DNA of 64,000 nt from Bacteroidota bacterium (GCA_014382445.1 JACNJS010000091.1:62001-126000), one strand, 5' to 3'. Positions 47,970 through 57,909 are shown, counted from the first letter of the stretch. The notes: generated by a model from the letters alone, not told the origin. Program-made: numbers and translations.

Positions 47970-50678
47970 TCATTTCTTGAAATAGCTTTGAATTAATGTC
48001 AATAATTCATCTTGCTTAATAGGTTTTGAAATATGATTATTGCAACCTGATTCTATTGCTTTTTCCCTGTCTCCTGTGAGGGCAAAAGCCGTTTGGGCAA
48101 TTATAACTACGTTTTTATTGAATTTGCGAATTTCACGAGTTGCTTGATACCCGTTCATTTTGGGCATTTGAATGTCCATTAGCACTAAATCAATATCAGG
48201 GTTCATACGGCATGCTTCTATAGCATCTATTCCATTGGTTGCTTTAAGTATTTCTTTACTAAACTTTGTTAGTTCTATTGACATCAGCATTTCAGATGCT
48301 TCATCGTCTTCGGCAATTAATACTTTCAAGGCTAAATCCTCAGGTATTACAGATTCTTTTTTGTTTTCAGATGGAATAGTTTTATTTATTTTACTTTCAG
48401 TATCCGTCATATTTGGAATGGTAAAAAAGAAAGTTGAACCCTTTCCTTCTTCGCTTTCCACCCAAATTTCACCGCCCAGCATTTCAGTGTATGCTCTGGA
48501 AATGGCCAACCCCAAACCGGCACCTTGTCGCGCTTGAATATCGGCTATATCAGCTTGAATAAAACGTTCAAAAATAGCTTCTTGCTTTTCCTTTGGAATT
48601 CCTATTCCGGTGTCTTTGACATAAAATTCAAGTTCATTTTCGTTATAAGTATATCCAAATTCTATTGTTCCGGTGTCAGTGTATTTTATTGCATTTTTGA
48701 CCAGATTGGTTAGAATTCCATAAAACTTTTCACTATCCGTCTTAATGACTGCTTCTTTTTCAGACAAGCCACAAGTAAAGGATAGATTAAGTTTTTTATT
48801 ATCGGCTTCAAGCTTAAACGTTTTGTAAATAAATTGCAGTTGTTTGTTTATATTGGTTTCCGTAAGATAAACTTCGATAATACCTGATTCAATTTTGGAA
48901 ATGCTCACAATATCATTTATAATGTTGAGCATGCGCTCACCACTTTTCTCTATAATCTGAATGTAATTTTGTTGCTGTTCACCTGACAATTCCGGTTTTT
49001 TAAGCAAACCTGCAAAACCCAAAATTCCATTCATGGGAGTTCTGATTTCGTGGCTCATATTGGCAAGAAATGCAGATTTCAGCCGGTCGCTTTTTTCTGC
49101 TTTTTCTTTGGCTTCTATCAAATTTGCTTCATATTGTTTTTCTTTGGTAATATCCTGCAAAATACCCTTCAGACCTATCATCTTATTATTTTCATCATAA
49201 ACCGGTTCCACACTGGCAATAGCAATGCGGAATTTAGCATCTTTCCTGGCAAACTCCATTTCAATTTCATAGCTTTTTCCCGTCTCCTGTGCTTCCTTAA
49301 TAGCCGCCTGGAATCGCTGCCAGCTTTCAGGAGTATAATACTTCTCATGTTGCGACACATCCGGTCCTTCACTTTTATCGAGACCAATAAGGTTGAACAT
49401 CTCATCACTCATATGAACCTGGCCGGTAGTTAAATCCAATGACCAGTTGCCGATACTGGCTATCCTCTGGGCATCGCGCAGGCTGGCTTCGCTTTGTTTT
49501 AAAGCTTCTTCTGCTTCTTTACGTTCTGTGATATCCTGAGTAAAGCCAATAGCTTTTATTGCTTTACCTTTTTTATCAAAAGTAATATTGGCTTTTTCCC
49601 GAAGCCATTTCACCTGCCCATCTACTAGTATGCGGTGTTCTATATCATAGGGCTGCCCATTAATTGCATTATTCCATTCATTATTCACAAAGTCTCTGTC
49701 TTCCGGAAATACACAATCCAGAAATATTTCGTAAGTGAGTGGAGTACCAACAGGAATACTAAAATTATGATAATTCTGATCTGTCCAGATCAATTCATTT
49801 TTTATTAAATCCAGTTCCCAGGTTCCTACACTTCCGATTTCCTGTGCTTTCTCAAGATAATATTGATTTATTATCAGTGCTTCATCTGCTTTTTTCCTGT
49901 CGGTGATATCTGTATGAGTACCAACCATTCTTATCGCTTTTCCTTTATCGTCAAAGATTGCTTTAGCACGTGAGAGAATATCAATCCAATGACCATCTTT
50001 ATGTTTCATTTTAAATTCTATCACAAAGCGGTCTATTTGCTTTGAAATGAGTTTCTGCTGCAGTTCCCATGATTTCTTTACATCCTTCGGATCTGTAGTG
50101 TTTTCCCAGACAGAAAAATCATTTGGAAGCTCATGATCTTCATAACCAAGCATTTTTTTCCATCCCGGTGAATAATAAATATCATTGGTTTCAAGATTCC
50201 AGTCAAATAAACCATCATTCGAGGCATTCATTGCATGAATAAATCTTTCTTCACTTTCTTTCAGATCTTTAAGAACCTTATCCCTTTCATGTTGAACCTT
50301 TTTTTTATCGATCACTGAAAGTATGGTTTGTGGCAGCTTTTGGATATGTTGTGTGGTTTTGATCACATAATCCGCAGCTCCGCGTCTCATGGATTCGACC
50401 GCTACTGTTTCGGAACCTGTACCGGTGACCATAATCACCGGAATATGAGGGTGATTTTCTTTTACATAATCCAGTACTTGCAGGCCCTCGTATCCGAGGA
50501 TATTAAAGTCGGACAATACAATATCAAAATTCTTTTCTTCTATAAGCTTTTCAAATTCTTCCTGAGATTCTGCTTCAGTTAGATCAAATCCTCCATGCTC
50601 CTGTTCCAGAGAATCACGGACCAGTGCCCTGTCCATCGGATTATCGTCTATGTATAGGATTTGAAGATTTTTATTCAT
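47970..50678 (-). CDS. Hybrid sensor histidine kinase (REC-PAS3-HisKA-HATPase-REC)
   Basis: A 902-residue cytoplasmic kinase. Domains run as receiver (4-120, LSDFNILGYEG), three PAS/PAC modules (about 140-270, 280-395, 405-520; each ends in a DITDRK or DITERK-like PAC motif), HisKA with His543 in MSHEIRTPMNG, ATPase (GAGLGLAISR), and a C-terminal receiver (LMDIQMPKMNG). The ATG at 50678 is preferred over the TTG at 50702 because TACGTTTG (50700-50707), a -7 element, covers the latter. It follows a cluster with the same orientation and a similar make-up, 165 bases upstream. Confidence 0.93.
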   Translation of the reverse strand: MNKNLQILYIDDNPMDRALVRDSLEQEHGGFDLTEAESQEEFEKLIEEKNFDIVLSDFNILGYEGLQVLDYVKENHPHIPVIMVTGTGSETVAVESMRRGAADYVIKTTQHIQKLPQTILSVIDKKKVQHERDKVLKDLKESEERFIHAMNASNDGLFDWNLETNDIYYSPGWKKMLGYEDHELPNDFSVWENTTDPKDVKKSWELQQKLISKQIDRFVIEFKMKHKDGHWIDILSRAKAIFDDKGKAIRMVGTHTDITDRKKADEALIINQYYLEKAQEIGSVGTWELDLIKNELIWTDQNYHNFSIPVGTPLTYEIFLDCVFPEDRDFVNNEWNNAINGQPYDIEHRILVDGQVKWLREKANITFDKKGKAIKAIGFTQDITERKEAEEALKQSEASLRDAQRIASIGNWSLDLTTGQVHMSDEMFNLIGLDKSEGPDVSQHEKYYTPESWQRFQAAIKEAQETGKSYEIEMEFARKDAKFRIAIASVEPVYDENNKMIGLKGILQDITKEKQYEANLIEAKEKAEKSDRLKSAFLANMSHEIRTPMNGILGFAGLLKKPELSGEQQQNYIQIIEKSGERMLNIINDIVSISKIESGIIEVYLTETNINKQLQFIYKTFKLEADNKKLNLSFTCGLSEKEAVIKTDSEKFYGILTNLVKNAIKYTDTGTIEFGYTYNENELEFYVKDTGIGIPKEKQEAIFERFIQADIADIQARQGAGLGLAISRAYTEMLGGEIWVESEEGKGSTFFFTIPNMTDTESKINKTIPSENKKESVIPEDLALKVLIAEDDEASEMLMSIELTKFSKEILKATNGIDAIEACRMNPDIDLVLMDIQMPKMNGYQATREIRKFNKNVVIIAQTAFALTGDREKAIESGCNNHISKPIKQDELLTLIQSYFKK

Positions 50679-50699
50679 AGTTCTATCCTTTCTTTTTAA

Positions 50700-50707
50700 C
50701 AAACGTA
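50700..50707 (-). promoter_or_regulatory. Minus-7 element of the hybrid kinase gene
   Basis: Minus-strand TACGTTTG fits TAnnTTTG, 21 bases ahead of the ATG at 50678. A second candidate, TATTTTTG, lies further upstream in the same gap. Confidence 0.4.
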
Positions 50708-50843
50708 CATAAAGTTTTTTATGAAAACATTACACAGACTTCATAAAAAACATTATGGGAGTTCCCTGCTGTAAATTTTATTTTTGTACATTTTTTGACA
50801 AAAATAAAGTTTTATAGAGGAAATATAATGATAAAGTAAATTA

Positions 50844-51296
50844 TCAAAATGCCCTTTTCACCGGGGGGTCGATATTTAATGTGAGCCAGTAATCAGTTAC
50901 TTTTCCCACAACCTCCATAAAACCATCGAAAGAAACAGGTTTTACCAGGTAGCTGTTCGCACCATGATCATAACACACTGCGCGGTCACCCTCCTCTTTT
51001 GACGAAGTTAATATAATAACCGGAATACGTTTAATATCCGGGGTACTTTTTACGCGTTTAAGAACTTCATGGCCATCAATTCCAGGCATTTTTAAATCAA
51101 GAAGAATTATATGGGGTAAAGGATACGTCTTTCTATCTGCATATTTATCGTCCCCAAAAAGGTACCTGAGAGCTTCTTCACCGTTACGGGCAACATGTAT
51201 TTTATTGGCAAGTTTGGCTTCCCGAAAAGCATCAAGTGTAAGCTCAACATCCATTTTATTATCTTCTACAAGTAAGATATGTGCTAATTTATCCAT
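50844..51296 (-). CDS. Stand-alone response regulator (Rcp1-like)
   Basis: A 150-residue single receiver domain without output domain. The phospho-acceptor Asp is in LLDLKMPGIDGHEVL, and ILTSSKEEGD and YLVKPVSFDGF are the conserved Thr/Ser and Lys regions. The length and the long loop after the acceptor resemble the Rcp1 type that pairs with phytochrome-like kinases. Its ATG overlaps the stop of the kinase gene (TAATG), so translation is coupled and that kinase is its probable partner. Confidence 0.92.
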   Translation of the reverse strand: MDKLAHILLVEDNKMDVELTLDAFREAKLANKIHVARNGEEALRYLFGDDKYADRKTYPLPHIILLDLKMPGIDGHEVLKRVKSTPDIKRIPVIILTSSKEEGDRAVCYDHGANSYLVKPVSFDGFMEVVGKVTDYWLTLNIDPPVKRAF

Positions 51297-54200
51297 TATC
51301 TATCTCCTTTTTTTTGTTTAGGTAATATTATACTAAAGCTTGTTCCTTCATCAACCTGGGATTCGAGAGAAATACTTCCTCCCAGCGCATTAACAGCTTT
51401 TTTCACGATCGATAGTCCAATGCCTGTTCCCGGATAATCGTCACTGGAATGAAGCCGCTGGAAAATATTAAATATCTTTTCGTGGTGTTGTTCTGGAATT
51501 CCCTGCCCGTTATCCGCAATTTTAATGATCATGTTTTTGGGGGTTTCTTTTATAGTTACAACTATTTCCGGATCGACCCCTTTTCTGTGATACACAATTG
51601 CATTTTGGATCAAATTTGTAAAAATCTGCATGAGTAGAGATTGGTCACCCTTAACTATTGGCATCTTTTCAGGCAGTATGATCTTGGCTTTGTTTTCAGT
51701 AATATCCTGATGCAGGTTTTGTTTTACTGAATCCATAACTTCATTCAAATCCAGCTGCTCTTTTTCTATACCGGTTCTTGCCAATCTTGAAAACTGCAGA
51801 AGGTCTTCAATAAGATTCGCCATATTATTGCTGGCTTCCAGAATGTAGCCAAAGTATTTTTGCCCTTCCTCATTTAGATTCTCTTTATACCTTTTGGCTA
51901 TGATCTGCGCAAAACCCATAATTGAGCGGAGTGGCGCCCGCAAATCATGAGAAACTGAGTAAACAAAGGATTCCAGTTCTTTGTTGGCCTCTTCGAATTG
52001 AGCAGTACGTTGAATCACTCTTTTTTCTAATTCATCATTAAGCTTCTTGATTTCCTTTTCAGCTTTTTTTCGGTCGGTTATATCAAAACCCATCCCATAG
52101 ATACCGATAATATTGCCTTCATTGTCGTACCAGGGGTATTTTCTGGTTTCCACCACAAACAACTTATTGGTATTGGCGTCGATAGTTTCTTCTTCAACAA
52201 TAATAGATTCTCCGGTTTCAATTACATGCTTGTCATCCTTAATGTATTTTTTTGCCAGATCAGCAGGGAAAATATCAAAATCTGTTTTTTCCTTAATCTG
52301 ACCATAGGGTATTTTTAACAAATCACAAAATGTTCGATTTGCAGTAACATATTTAAGATCAATATCTTTGGCAAAACCATAGCCCGGGACAGAATTCATA
52401 AACTCCCTGAATGCGAATGCTTCTTCCTCCGCCTTTTTGCGCTCGGTAATATCATTGAAAGTAACAATTAAATACTCATCATGGAAGGTTGCATAAAGCT
52501 CGCAAATACGAATTGAGCCATCTTTGCAGGTAACATTATATTCACCTGTATTAACAGTTTTTTCCATTTTCTGAGCTTCTTCCAGAAATGGTTTCCAGCA
52601 TTCAACTACTTGTTGTCTGTATTCAGGATCCGGATAGGCAATCTCGTACCACTTATTTGTCGTGGAAGCTGTGTGCCCGAAAAGATCATGTGCACTTTTA
52701 CTCCAGAAAAATATTTGATCATCATTCAAATCTACAACCGCTATAGGGAATGGAGTAGAATCAAGAATATTACGAAATTGTTCTTCACTTTTTTGAAGCT
52801 TTTTTTCAAATCTTTTTCTTTCTGAAATATCTGTGAATACAGTGGCGAACTTACCTTTCTGTGGAGAAAAAACAGAAATATCGAAATGTTTCTCCATGGG
52901 CGGAAAATAAGTATCAAAATGAGTTGATGTACCTGTTTCAGCCACTTGGGCATAAACATCCAAATACGGAGCTGATTCGGTTCCATAAAATTCGCTGGCC
53001 AATTTATTTCTGCACTTAGCAGGTTCAATACCTGTATGTAGTTCAAAAATGGGATTTGCTTCTAAAATTCTGTAATCGACAGCTTTGCCATTCTCATTAT
53101 AAATCATTTCATGCAAAACAAGACCCTCATTCATGGAATTGAAAAGTGCGGTGTATTGGCTTTCTCTTTCACTTAATTCTTCTTCCATTTTCTTAATGTT
53201 CGATACGTCAAAAGCTGTACCGCGGGTACCAATTATATCTCCTTTGTCATCAAGAACATGCTTAGCATTAAAGATCAGATGAATTTCTTCATTGTTTTTA
53301 TTCAGATGAACAGATTCCAAACCTTTGATGATGTTTCCCTTCATTAATTTGGCAAACACTTTCATATCCCTTTCAGCGGCTTCCTCAGTTTGGAAATCAG
53401 TAAATTTCCTGCCCAGCATTTCATCCAACTTGTAACCGAAAACTTCTTCCCAGGCAGGATTAAGGTATGTATATCTTCCTTCGGCATCACATTGCCAGAT
53501 AAGGTCCTGGGCTGTTTCAACCAGATCATGATACAGAGACTGCGAATCCTTTAATTCCTTCTGAGCTAATCTCTCTTCCGTAATGTCCCGGGCACTTGAT
53601 AATGCTCCTCTTATATTACCATCAGCATCTTTCAGCATCCTGCACCACCAGGACAACAGACGCTTTTTACCGTCCTTGCGTCTTTGCCAGCTCTCTACAA
53701 AAATAACATCTTCGGATTTACCATTAAAAATCGGTTTAACTTGATTGTATGTGTCTTGTTCGCCTTCGAAATAAAAAGCCGCTTCTTTGCCGATTACATC
53801 GTCACCAAAGAAATCATAACCGGCGGCATTTGCCCAGGTATAGATCTTGTTGTTGTTTACTTCCATGATAATATCAGGAACAGCAGTTAGAATAGCTTCA
53901 TGTCGGGCAGACAGGTTTTTTAATTCTGCTTCGTTTGCTTTAAGCTGTTTTTCACTTTCTTGTAATTGCAGGTTGAAGGTTTTTAATTCTTCATCAGCCT
54001 GTTTGCGCTCGGTAATATCAATCACAAATGCAAAATAGTATTCAACATTTCCATCGCTGTCGAAGCGCGGATGAACTAAAAGTTCAACTGGAATTCTAGA
54101 ACCATCCTTTTTAATATACTCCTTTTCGTATTGTACGGATTTCTTCGTTCTATGAAGTTCTTGTAGTTTAGCAGTTTCTGATTCTTCCCATTCGGGAGGG

Positions 54201-54406
54201 GTCAGGACTTTATTCCAGTCAATTGTTTTTAATTCCTTTTCAGAGTAACCGGTTATTTTCTGATAAGCAGTATTGCAATTGCCGAGTCGTCCATCAGGAT
54301 AGCCTGTAGCAATCCCCACAGAAGCATTTTTAACTATTTCAGCCCAAAACCTTTCTTTATGAAGGCTTGCAGTCAGTTCTTTAATAATTTCTTCTGATGG
54401 TTTCAT
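51296..54406 (-). CDS. Multi-PAS sensor histidine kinase
   Basis: A 1036-residue soluble kinase with about six PAS domains in series (roughly 15-135, 165-285, 290-405, 415-530, 535-660, 665-785), several ending in DITERK-like PAC motifs. A coiled linker leads to HisKA with His820 in SVSHDLRAPLRS and an ATPase domain with ADNGQGIPEQH and GTGIGLSIVKKA. This HisKA subtype is that of phytochrome-type kinases, but no bilin-binding domain is present. The gene starts one base after a decayed cheD frame and is coupled to the receiver gene downstream. Confidence 0.93.
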   Translation of the reverse strand: MKPSEEIIKELTASLHKERFWAEIVKNASVGIATGYPDGRLGNCNTAYQKITGYSEKELKTIDWNKVLTPPEWEESETAKLQELHRTKKSVQYEKEYIKKDGSRIPVELLVHPRFDSDGNVEYYFAFVIDITERKQADEELKTFNLQLQESEKQLKANEAELKNLSARHEAILTAVPDIIMEVNNNKIYTWANAAGYDFFGDDVIGKEAAFYFEGEQDTYNQVKPIFNGKSEDVIFVESWQRRKDGKKRLLSWWCRMLKDADGNIRGALSSARDITEERLAQKELKDSQSLYHDLVETAQDLIWQCDAEGRYTYLNPAWEEVFGYKLDEMLGRKFTDFQTEEAAERDMKVFAKLMKGNIIKGLESVHLNKNNEEIHLIFNAKHVLDDKGDIIGTRGTAFDVSNIKKMEEELSERESQYTALFNSMNEGLVLHEMIYNENGKAVDYRILEANPIFELHTGIEPAKCRNKLASEFYGTESAPYLDVYAQVAETGTSTHFDTYFPPMEKHFDISVFSPQKGKFATVFTDISERKRFEKKLQKSEEQFRNILDSTPFPIAVVDLNDDQIFFWSKSAHDLFGHTASTTNKWYEIAYPDPEYRQQVVECWKPFLEEAQKMEKTVNTGEYNVTCKDGSIRICELYATFHDEYLIVTFNDITERKKAEEEAFAFREFMNSVPGYGFAKDIDLKYVTANRTFCDLLKIPYGQIKEKTDFDIFPADLAKKYIKDDKHVIETGESIIVEEETIDANTNKLFVVETRKYPWYDNEGNIIGIYGMGFDITDRKKAEKEIKKLNDELEKRVIQRTAQFEEANKELESFVYSVSHDLRAPLRSIMGFAQIIAKRYKENLNEEGQKYFGYILEASNNMANLIEDLLQFSRLARTGIEKEQLDLNEVMDSVKQNLHQDITENKAKIILPEKMPIVKGDQSLLMQIFTNLIQNAIVYHRKGVDPEIVVTIKETPKNMIIKIADNGQGIPEQHHEKIFNIFQRLHSSDDYPGTGIGLSIVKKAVNALGGSISLESQVDEGTSFSIILPKQKKGDR

Positions 54407-54407
54407 A

Positions 54408-54730
54408 TTAAATCCATTTGTTATTATTTTTTATCATCCAACTAACATTAATTCTTTTATTACCACCCATTGATTTTGCTTTAATTTCATTATTTTGTTT
54501 TGTGAGAATCTCAGTAATTGAATTGATATTTTCCTGGCATAATTTGTTTTTGGCAGCGAAGTTTTTTCACCTGAAACTCCCGGAAGCATTATATGTGACA
54601 GAGTACCCACCATTTCTTTTGCATCATAAGCAGCAATAACAAAACATGAACCAGTAGCTGTTGATTTCAATATCCTATTTCCCCTGGCAGCTTAAACTTC
54701 ACCCATGAATACATTAATAATTTTCTCCAT
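54408..54730 (-). pseudogene. Decayed cheD (receptor glutamine deamidase)
   Basis: Read from the ATG at 54728-54730 the frame gives MEKIINVFMGEV, then a TAA at 54692-54694, then AARGNRILKSTATGSCFVIA and YDAKEMVGTLSHIMLPG. These match the CheD N-terminus, including the catalytic cysteine in the GSC motif and the histidine in SHIMLPG. After NYARKISIQLL the homology jumps frame by a one-base loss and continues as TEILTKQNNEIKAKSMGGNK, the CheD end (KAKxFGG). Two lesions make an active protein unlikely. It lies directly upstream of the PAS kinase and once formed an operon with it. Confidence 0.85.
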
Positions 54731-55065
54731 CTTCTCATTATTGAGAATGTTCATTGTTAATTCTGCGAAGGTACAAGATTTTCATGAAATCTTTTTAGGC
54801 ATTGGCTATAACGGGCAGCGGTATGAAATCATTGGGGATTGTGGGCTACATTCTTGTCCAATTACACCAAGCTTAATGCTTGGCAGAAAGTTTGAATAAC
54901 CACCTAAACCCCAATGTTATATGACCGAGTGCTACAGTGCGTTTGTTTGCTTAATCTTAGTCCCAGCCGTATTTTTCTTTACTAATCTCATTACTATTTT
55001 CCGTAATCACCACCCATTGTAAGAACTCTTTATTTTTAATATTGGCAAAGAAAATTTTTACTGAA
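54731..55065. other. Non-coding gap with a long imperfect palindrome
   Basis: No gene is recognised. On the minus strand 54803-54930 forms an imperfect palindrome: ATTGGGGTTTAGGTGG (54900-54915) pairs with 54831-54845, flanked by TATAAC and GTTATA cores. A small CCAAGC/GCTTGG hairpin (54867-54883) sits in the loop. This resembles an integron attC site in outline, but shares no obvious sequence with the elements at 61.5 and 63.5 kb. Confidence 0.4.
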
Positions 55066-56361
55066 TTACAAAATAACCTTTTCCGGCCATGGATTTGTTT
55101 TTGAAGTTCCCCAGAGTTTATTGATATAATCAATGGAGAAAAAGTCTTCAAACGCATGAATCCAGTATGTCCCTCTGTCTGTCAGTGTAATATTGTCGCT
55201 GCCATTTTTCAGAAAACCTATATGGCTCATCAGGTTCATGAGTGTTCCATATTTCTTGTCAAAACGCTTGTTAAACCTTAACTCAAAATCACTCTTTTTG
55301 AATTTTGTCTCATAAATGCGCCAATAAAGCCATCCGGCCATTTGCATTTCTTCAGATAAATCAATGGAAAGGGCTATGGGAGAGTCCCCTTCTTCAATGG
55401 CCTTGATATACTCAGCCACATTAAATGTGTTAATATAAAAAATGTTTTTCAAATATGAGCCTCCGCTGGCTCCAAGTCCTAAATATGCGGGTACAGTTAC
55501 AGAACAATATTTATCAACTCCTTTTTTAGTAAATGCCCACACAGAGGAACGTTCAAATCCGGAATTATAAAAAATGTCTTCAAGAATTTTCAGCAATTTC
55601 CTTCGGCGGAACATTGTTGTCAATGTATTACTATTTTCATGAATTTCCCTGCCCAATCGTGTATATGGAAACCTGAACAAAGGATAAGTCGCCACCTGTT
55701 GAATCCCAAGATCCACCATCTCACGACCTGCCTGTTCAACCTCCAATTCAGTTTGCCCCGGTAAATCAAACATATAATCAATATTAACACACTCAAAGTT
55801 TTTTCCGACAGCTCTTTCCACATTCTTAATAACTTCCTTCACAGTGTAGGACCTCTCAATTCTTTTCAGATGCCTGTCCTGGAATGCTTCTACACCAATG
55901 CTCAGGTATTTTACGCCCATAGCCTCTATGGCATTAAGATTTTCATGTGTCAGGTGATTTGGATGGCTTTCCATGTGAATCCGGCATTGCATATTAAAAC
56001 GTTTGTAAATATGGCTGGTTATTTCTTCAATACCCTTTCCTAACATAGTGGTTGGAGTGCCACCACCAATATAAAAATTCGTTACCGGCTTATTGGTGAG
56101 CAGGGGTGCATAGTAATCTATTTCTTTTATAACCGCTTTTACATATTTCCGACAAGCCTCATCACTATAGATTTCCTTGTTGTACGGGCAATAGGGACAA
56201 ATCTTGTTACAAAACGGAATATGAATATATATTCCCAGTTCATCGAGTTCTCTGAAATTTTCTACAATTAAATTATGGCCAGGAATATTATTGCTAAATA
56301 ATATTTTATTTTGCCCCGTGAAATGTCTGCTAATTTTTTTTCTTAGAAAATCAGAAATCAT
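55066..56361 (-). CDS. HemN-like radical SAM protein
   Basis: A 431-residue radical SAM enzyme. The [4Fe-4S] motif is CNKICPYC (CxxxCxxC) in IYIHIPFCNKICPYCPY, followed by FYIGGGTPTTM and a SIGVEAFQDRHLKRIERSY segment. This is the pattern of coproporphyrinogen III oxidase-like (HemN/HemW) proteins. A HemN C-terminal winged domain is recognisable (about 330-425). HemN-like proteins also include methyltransferases and cyclopropanases, so a heme role is not certain. It is the last gene of a four-gene operon, 11 bases after the previous one. Confidence 0.85.
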   Translation of the reverse strand: MISDFLRKKISRHFTGQNKILFSNNIPGHNLIVENFRELDELGIYIHIPFCNKICPYCPYNKEIYSDEACRKYVKAVIKEIDYYAPLLTNKPVTNFYIGGGTPTTMLGKGIEEITSHIYKRFNMQCRIHMESHPNHLTHENLNAIEAMGVKYLSIGVEAFQDRHLKRIERSYTVKEVIKNVERAVGKNFECVNIDYMFDLPGQTELEVEQAGREMVDLGIQQVATYPLFRFPYTRLGREIHENSNTLTTMFRRRKLLKILEDIFYNSGFERSSVWAFTKKGVDKYCSVTVPAYLGLGASGGSYLKNIFYINTFNVAEYIKAIEEGDSPIALSIDLSEEMQMAGWLYWRIYETKFKKSDFELRFNKRFDKKYGTLMNLMSHIGFLKNGSDNITLTDRGTYWIHAFEDFFSIDYINKLWGTSKTNPWPEKVIL

Positions 56362-56372
56362 TTTGTTACATA

Positions 56373-56975
56373 TTAATTAATTATTTTCTGATGCTTATTT
56401 CTACAATATGTTTCCGCATATTCTGATAACTTATGTATGAATTTAATTGCATCTTTTTTTGCCCGACCCAGGTATAGTTTTGTTATTGATTCTTCTGTTA
56501 GTATGCATTGCTGATAATATTCCACGATGAGGTATTCTTCCTGCTGCTTAATCTGATAGTATCCTGAAGAAGAAATCATCTGTGGCATTACAGCTGTATT
56601 GTTTTCACTTGACATCAGGGTAAAGTCAACTCTTTTATTTTCTTTGTCAAGCGTTCGGTGCCAGATTGTTTTGTTTCTAAAAAAAATAAATTCCTGATAG
56701 ATATAACTTATTTGGTTCCAGTTGCTTCCTTCTCCAATTAACAGAACTTCTTTTGCATCAGGGGCAAGTGCCCGAACATGCGCATATTTAAATGTAATCT
56801 CAAGTAAACATTCAGGATTTGCTTTTATATTGAAGCTTCCCTTAAAAGTATAACTCGAATCGGTTTGTGTAAATTTGCATATAATATTATCATGCACTTG
56901 TGCAAATAATATCCCTGAATTTGATATTATGACAAGTAGAATTGTAAACCATATTTTAATTTTTCCAGGAAGCAT
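56373..56975 (-). CDS. Exported START-like (SRPBCC) protein, tentative
   Basis: A 200-residue protein with a signal peptide (1-26, GILFAQ). The mature part reads like a START/SRPBCC hydrophobic-ligand fold: TFKGSFNIKANPECLLEITF, then a long beta sheet, SGYYQIKQQEEYLIVEYY, and a C-terminal helix (KFIHKLSEYAETYC). This assignment is by pattern only. Being exported and placed between two radical SAM genes, it could carry the lipid-like product or substrate of the pathway. Confidence 0.55.
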   Translation of the reverse strand: MLPGKIKIWFTILLVIISNSGILFAQVHDNIICKFTQTDSSYTFKGSFNIKANPECLLEITFKYAHVRALAPDAKEVLLIGEGSNWNQISYIYQEFIFFRNKTIWHRTLDKENKRVDFTLMSSENNTAVMPQMISSSGYYQIKQQEEYLIVEYYQQCILTEESITKLYLGRAKKDAIKFIHKLSEYAETYCRNKHQKIIN

Positions 56976-57004
56976 ATTTATCGTTCAATAGCAATTATTT
57001 CCAT

Positions 57005-57883
57005 TTAAAAATATTTCAGAGCATTAATTATTGCGCCGGGTTTAAGTTTAAGTGTTTGATCTATCTCAGCGTAACTCAAATAACCACAATCCACACATAC
57101 AGCCCCATTGTTACTTTCCCTGCAACATGAAAAATATTTACCACCTTCGTATACCTGACAGATATCCAAATTTTTCTTCCAGTCGTTCCTAATGGCTGAT
57201 TTAAGTCCTGCTATAGAGTTTAAAATTTTAAACTGCTTTTTTAATTTCAAGAGTTCCTGTAAAACATCGTTTTTAACAGAGGCATCAAGATGTAGCTCAT
57301 CATAGCCGTAATAAGGTGTGTGAAAGTAGAAGAAAGTGCCATTGATTTGCGGAATTTTATCAACATATTCGCAAAAATCAGCCACTTCAGATTTATTGAT
57401 TGAGTTTATTGTATAGTTGATATAAATGGAAGGATGATGAGATTGTTGAATATTGCTCATTATTTTTTCAAATGATTTACCTCTCAGGGAGTCATGAGTT
57501 TTTAGCAACCCGTCGACACTGACAAATATTGTATCAGCCTTAGATTCTAAAGTTAGCATCCCATTTGTATAGATAATAACTGCATAATATCCCCTTTTCT
57601 TCGCATAACAAACTACATCTTCCATATTGTATGAATTATCTTTCCAAATAAAAGGTTCGCCACCTTCGAAGTAGAGGCATCGCCCTCCATCAGAATAAAA
57701 AGAATCCATAACATTAACTGCTTCATCATAGCTCATACTTGCTGCCGGACGGTCAACAATAGTACAATGACGGCATCTGAGATTGCATTTATTATGCAGT
57801 ACCAGTCCACAAATAAGAGGGCTGGTTTTCCCAAAAAACCAATAATTTGCCAGATACTTTATTCCATAGGTTAAGTATTTCAT
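57005..57883 (-). CDS. Radical SAM protein with C-terminal cysteine cluster
   Basis: A 292-residue radical SAM enzyme. The cluster motif is CNLRCRHC near residue 33, with GGRCLYFEGGEPFIW and a TNGMLT segment following. The C-terminal 50 residues contain CQVYEGGKYFSCCRES and VCVDCGY, five cysteines that could hold an auxiliary iron-sulfur cluster of the SPASM/twitch kind. No substrate can be assigned. It is the second gene of the operon, 26 bases after the SDR gene. Confidence 0.8.
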   Translation of the reverse strand: MKYLTYGIKYLANYWFFGKTSPLICGLVLHNKCNLRCRHCTIVDRPAASMSYDEAVNVMDSFYSDGGRCLYFEGGEPFIWKDNSYNMEDVVCYAKKRGYYAVIIYTNGMLTLESKADTIFVSVDGLLKTHDSLRGKSFEKIMSNIQQSHHPSIYINYTINSINKSEVADFCEYVDKIPQINGTFFYFHTPYYGYDELHLDASVKNDVLQELLKLKKQFKILNSIAGLKSAIRNDWKKNLDICQVYEGGKYFSCCRESNNGAVCVDCGYLSYAEIDQTLKLKPGAIINALKYF

Positions 57884-57909
57884 AAATTGTTATTATATCT
57901 ACTGAAAAA

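Noticed and set aside
50844-54406. Phytochrome photoreceptor pair
   Set aside because: The kinase has only PAS domains; no bilin-binding GAF/PHY region with its cysteine is visible.
54705-54899. 64-codon plus-strand frame
   Set aside because: It overlaps the cheD start and the imperfect palindrome, and has no family or start-site support.
54957-55157. 66-codon minus-strand frame overlapping the end of the HemN-like gene
   Set aside because: It uses a different frame from the conserved gene, and the part beyond 55066 matches nothing recognised.
55066-56361. Naming the HemN-like gene hemN or hemW outright
   Set aside because: The CxxxCxxC motif and fold fit the family, but the operon context argues for a different or specialised substrate, so no symbol is given.
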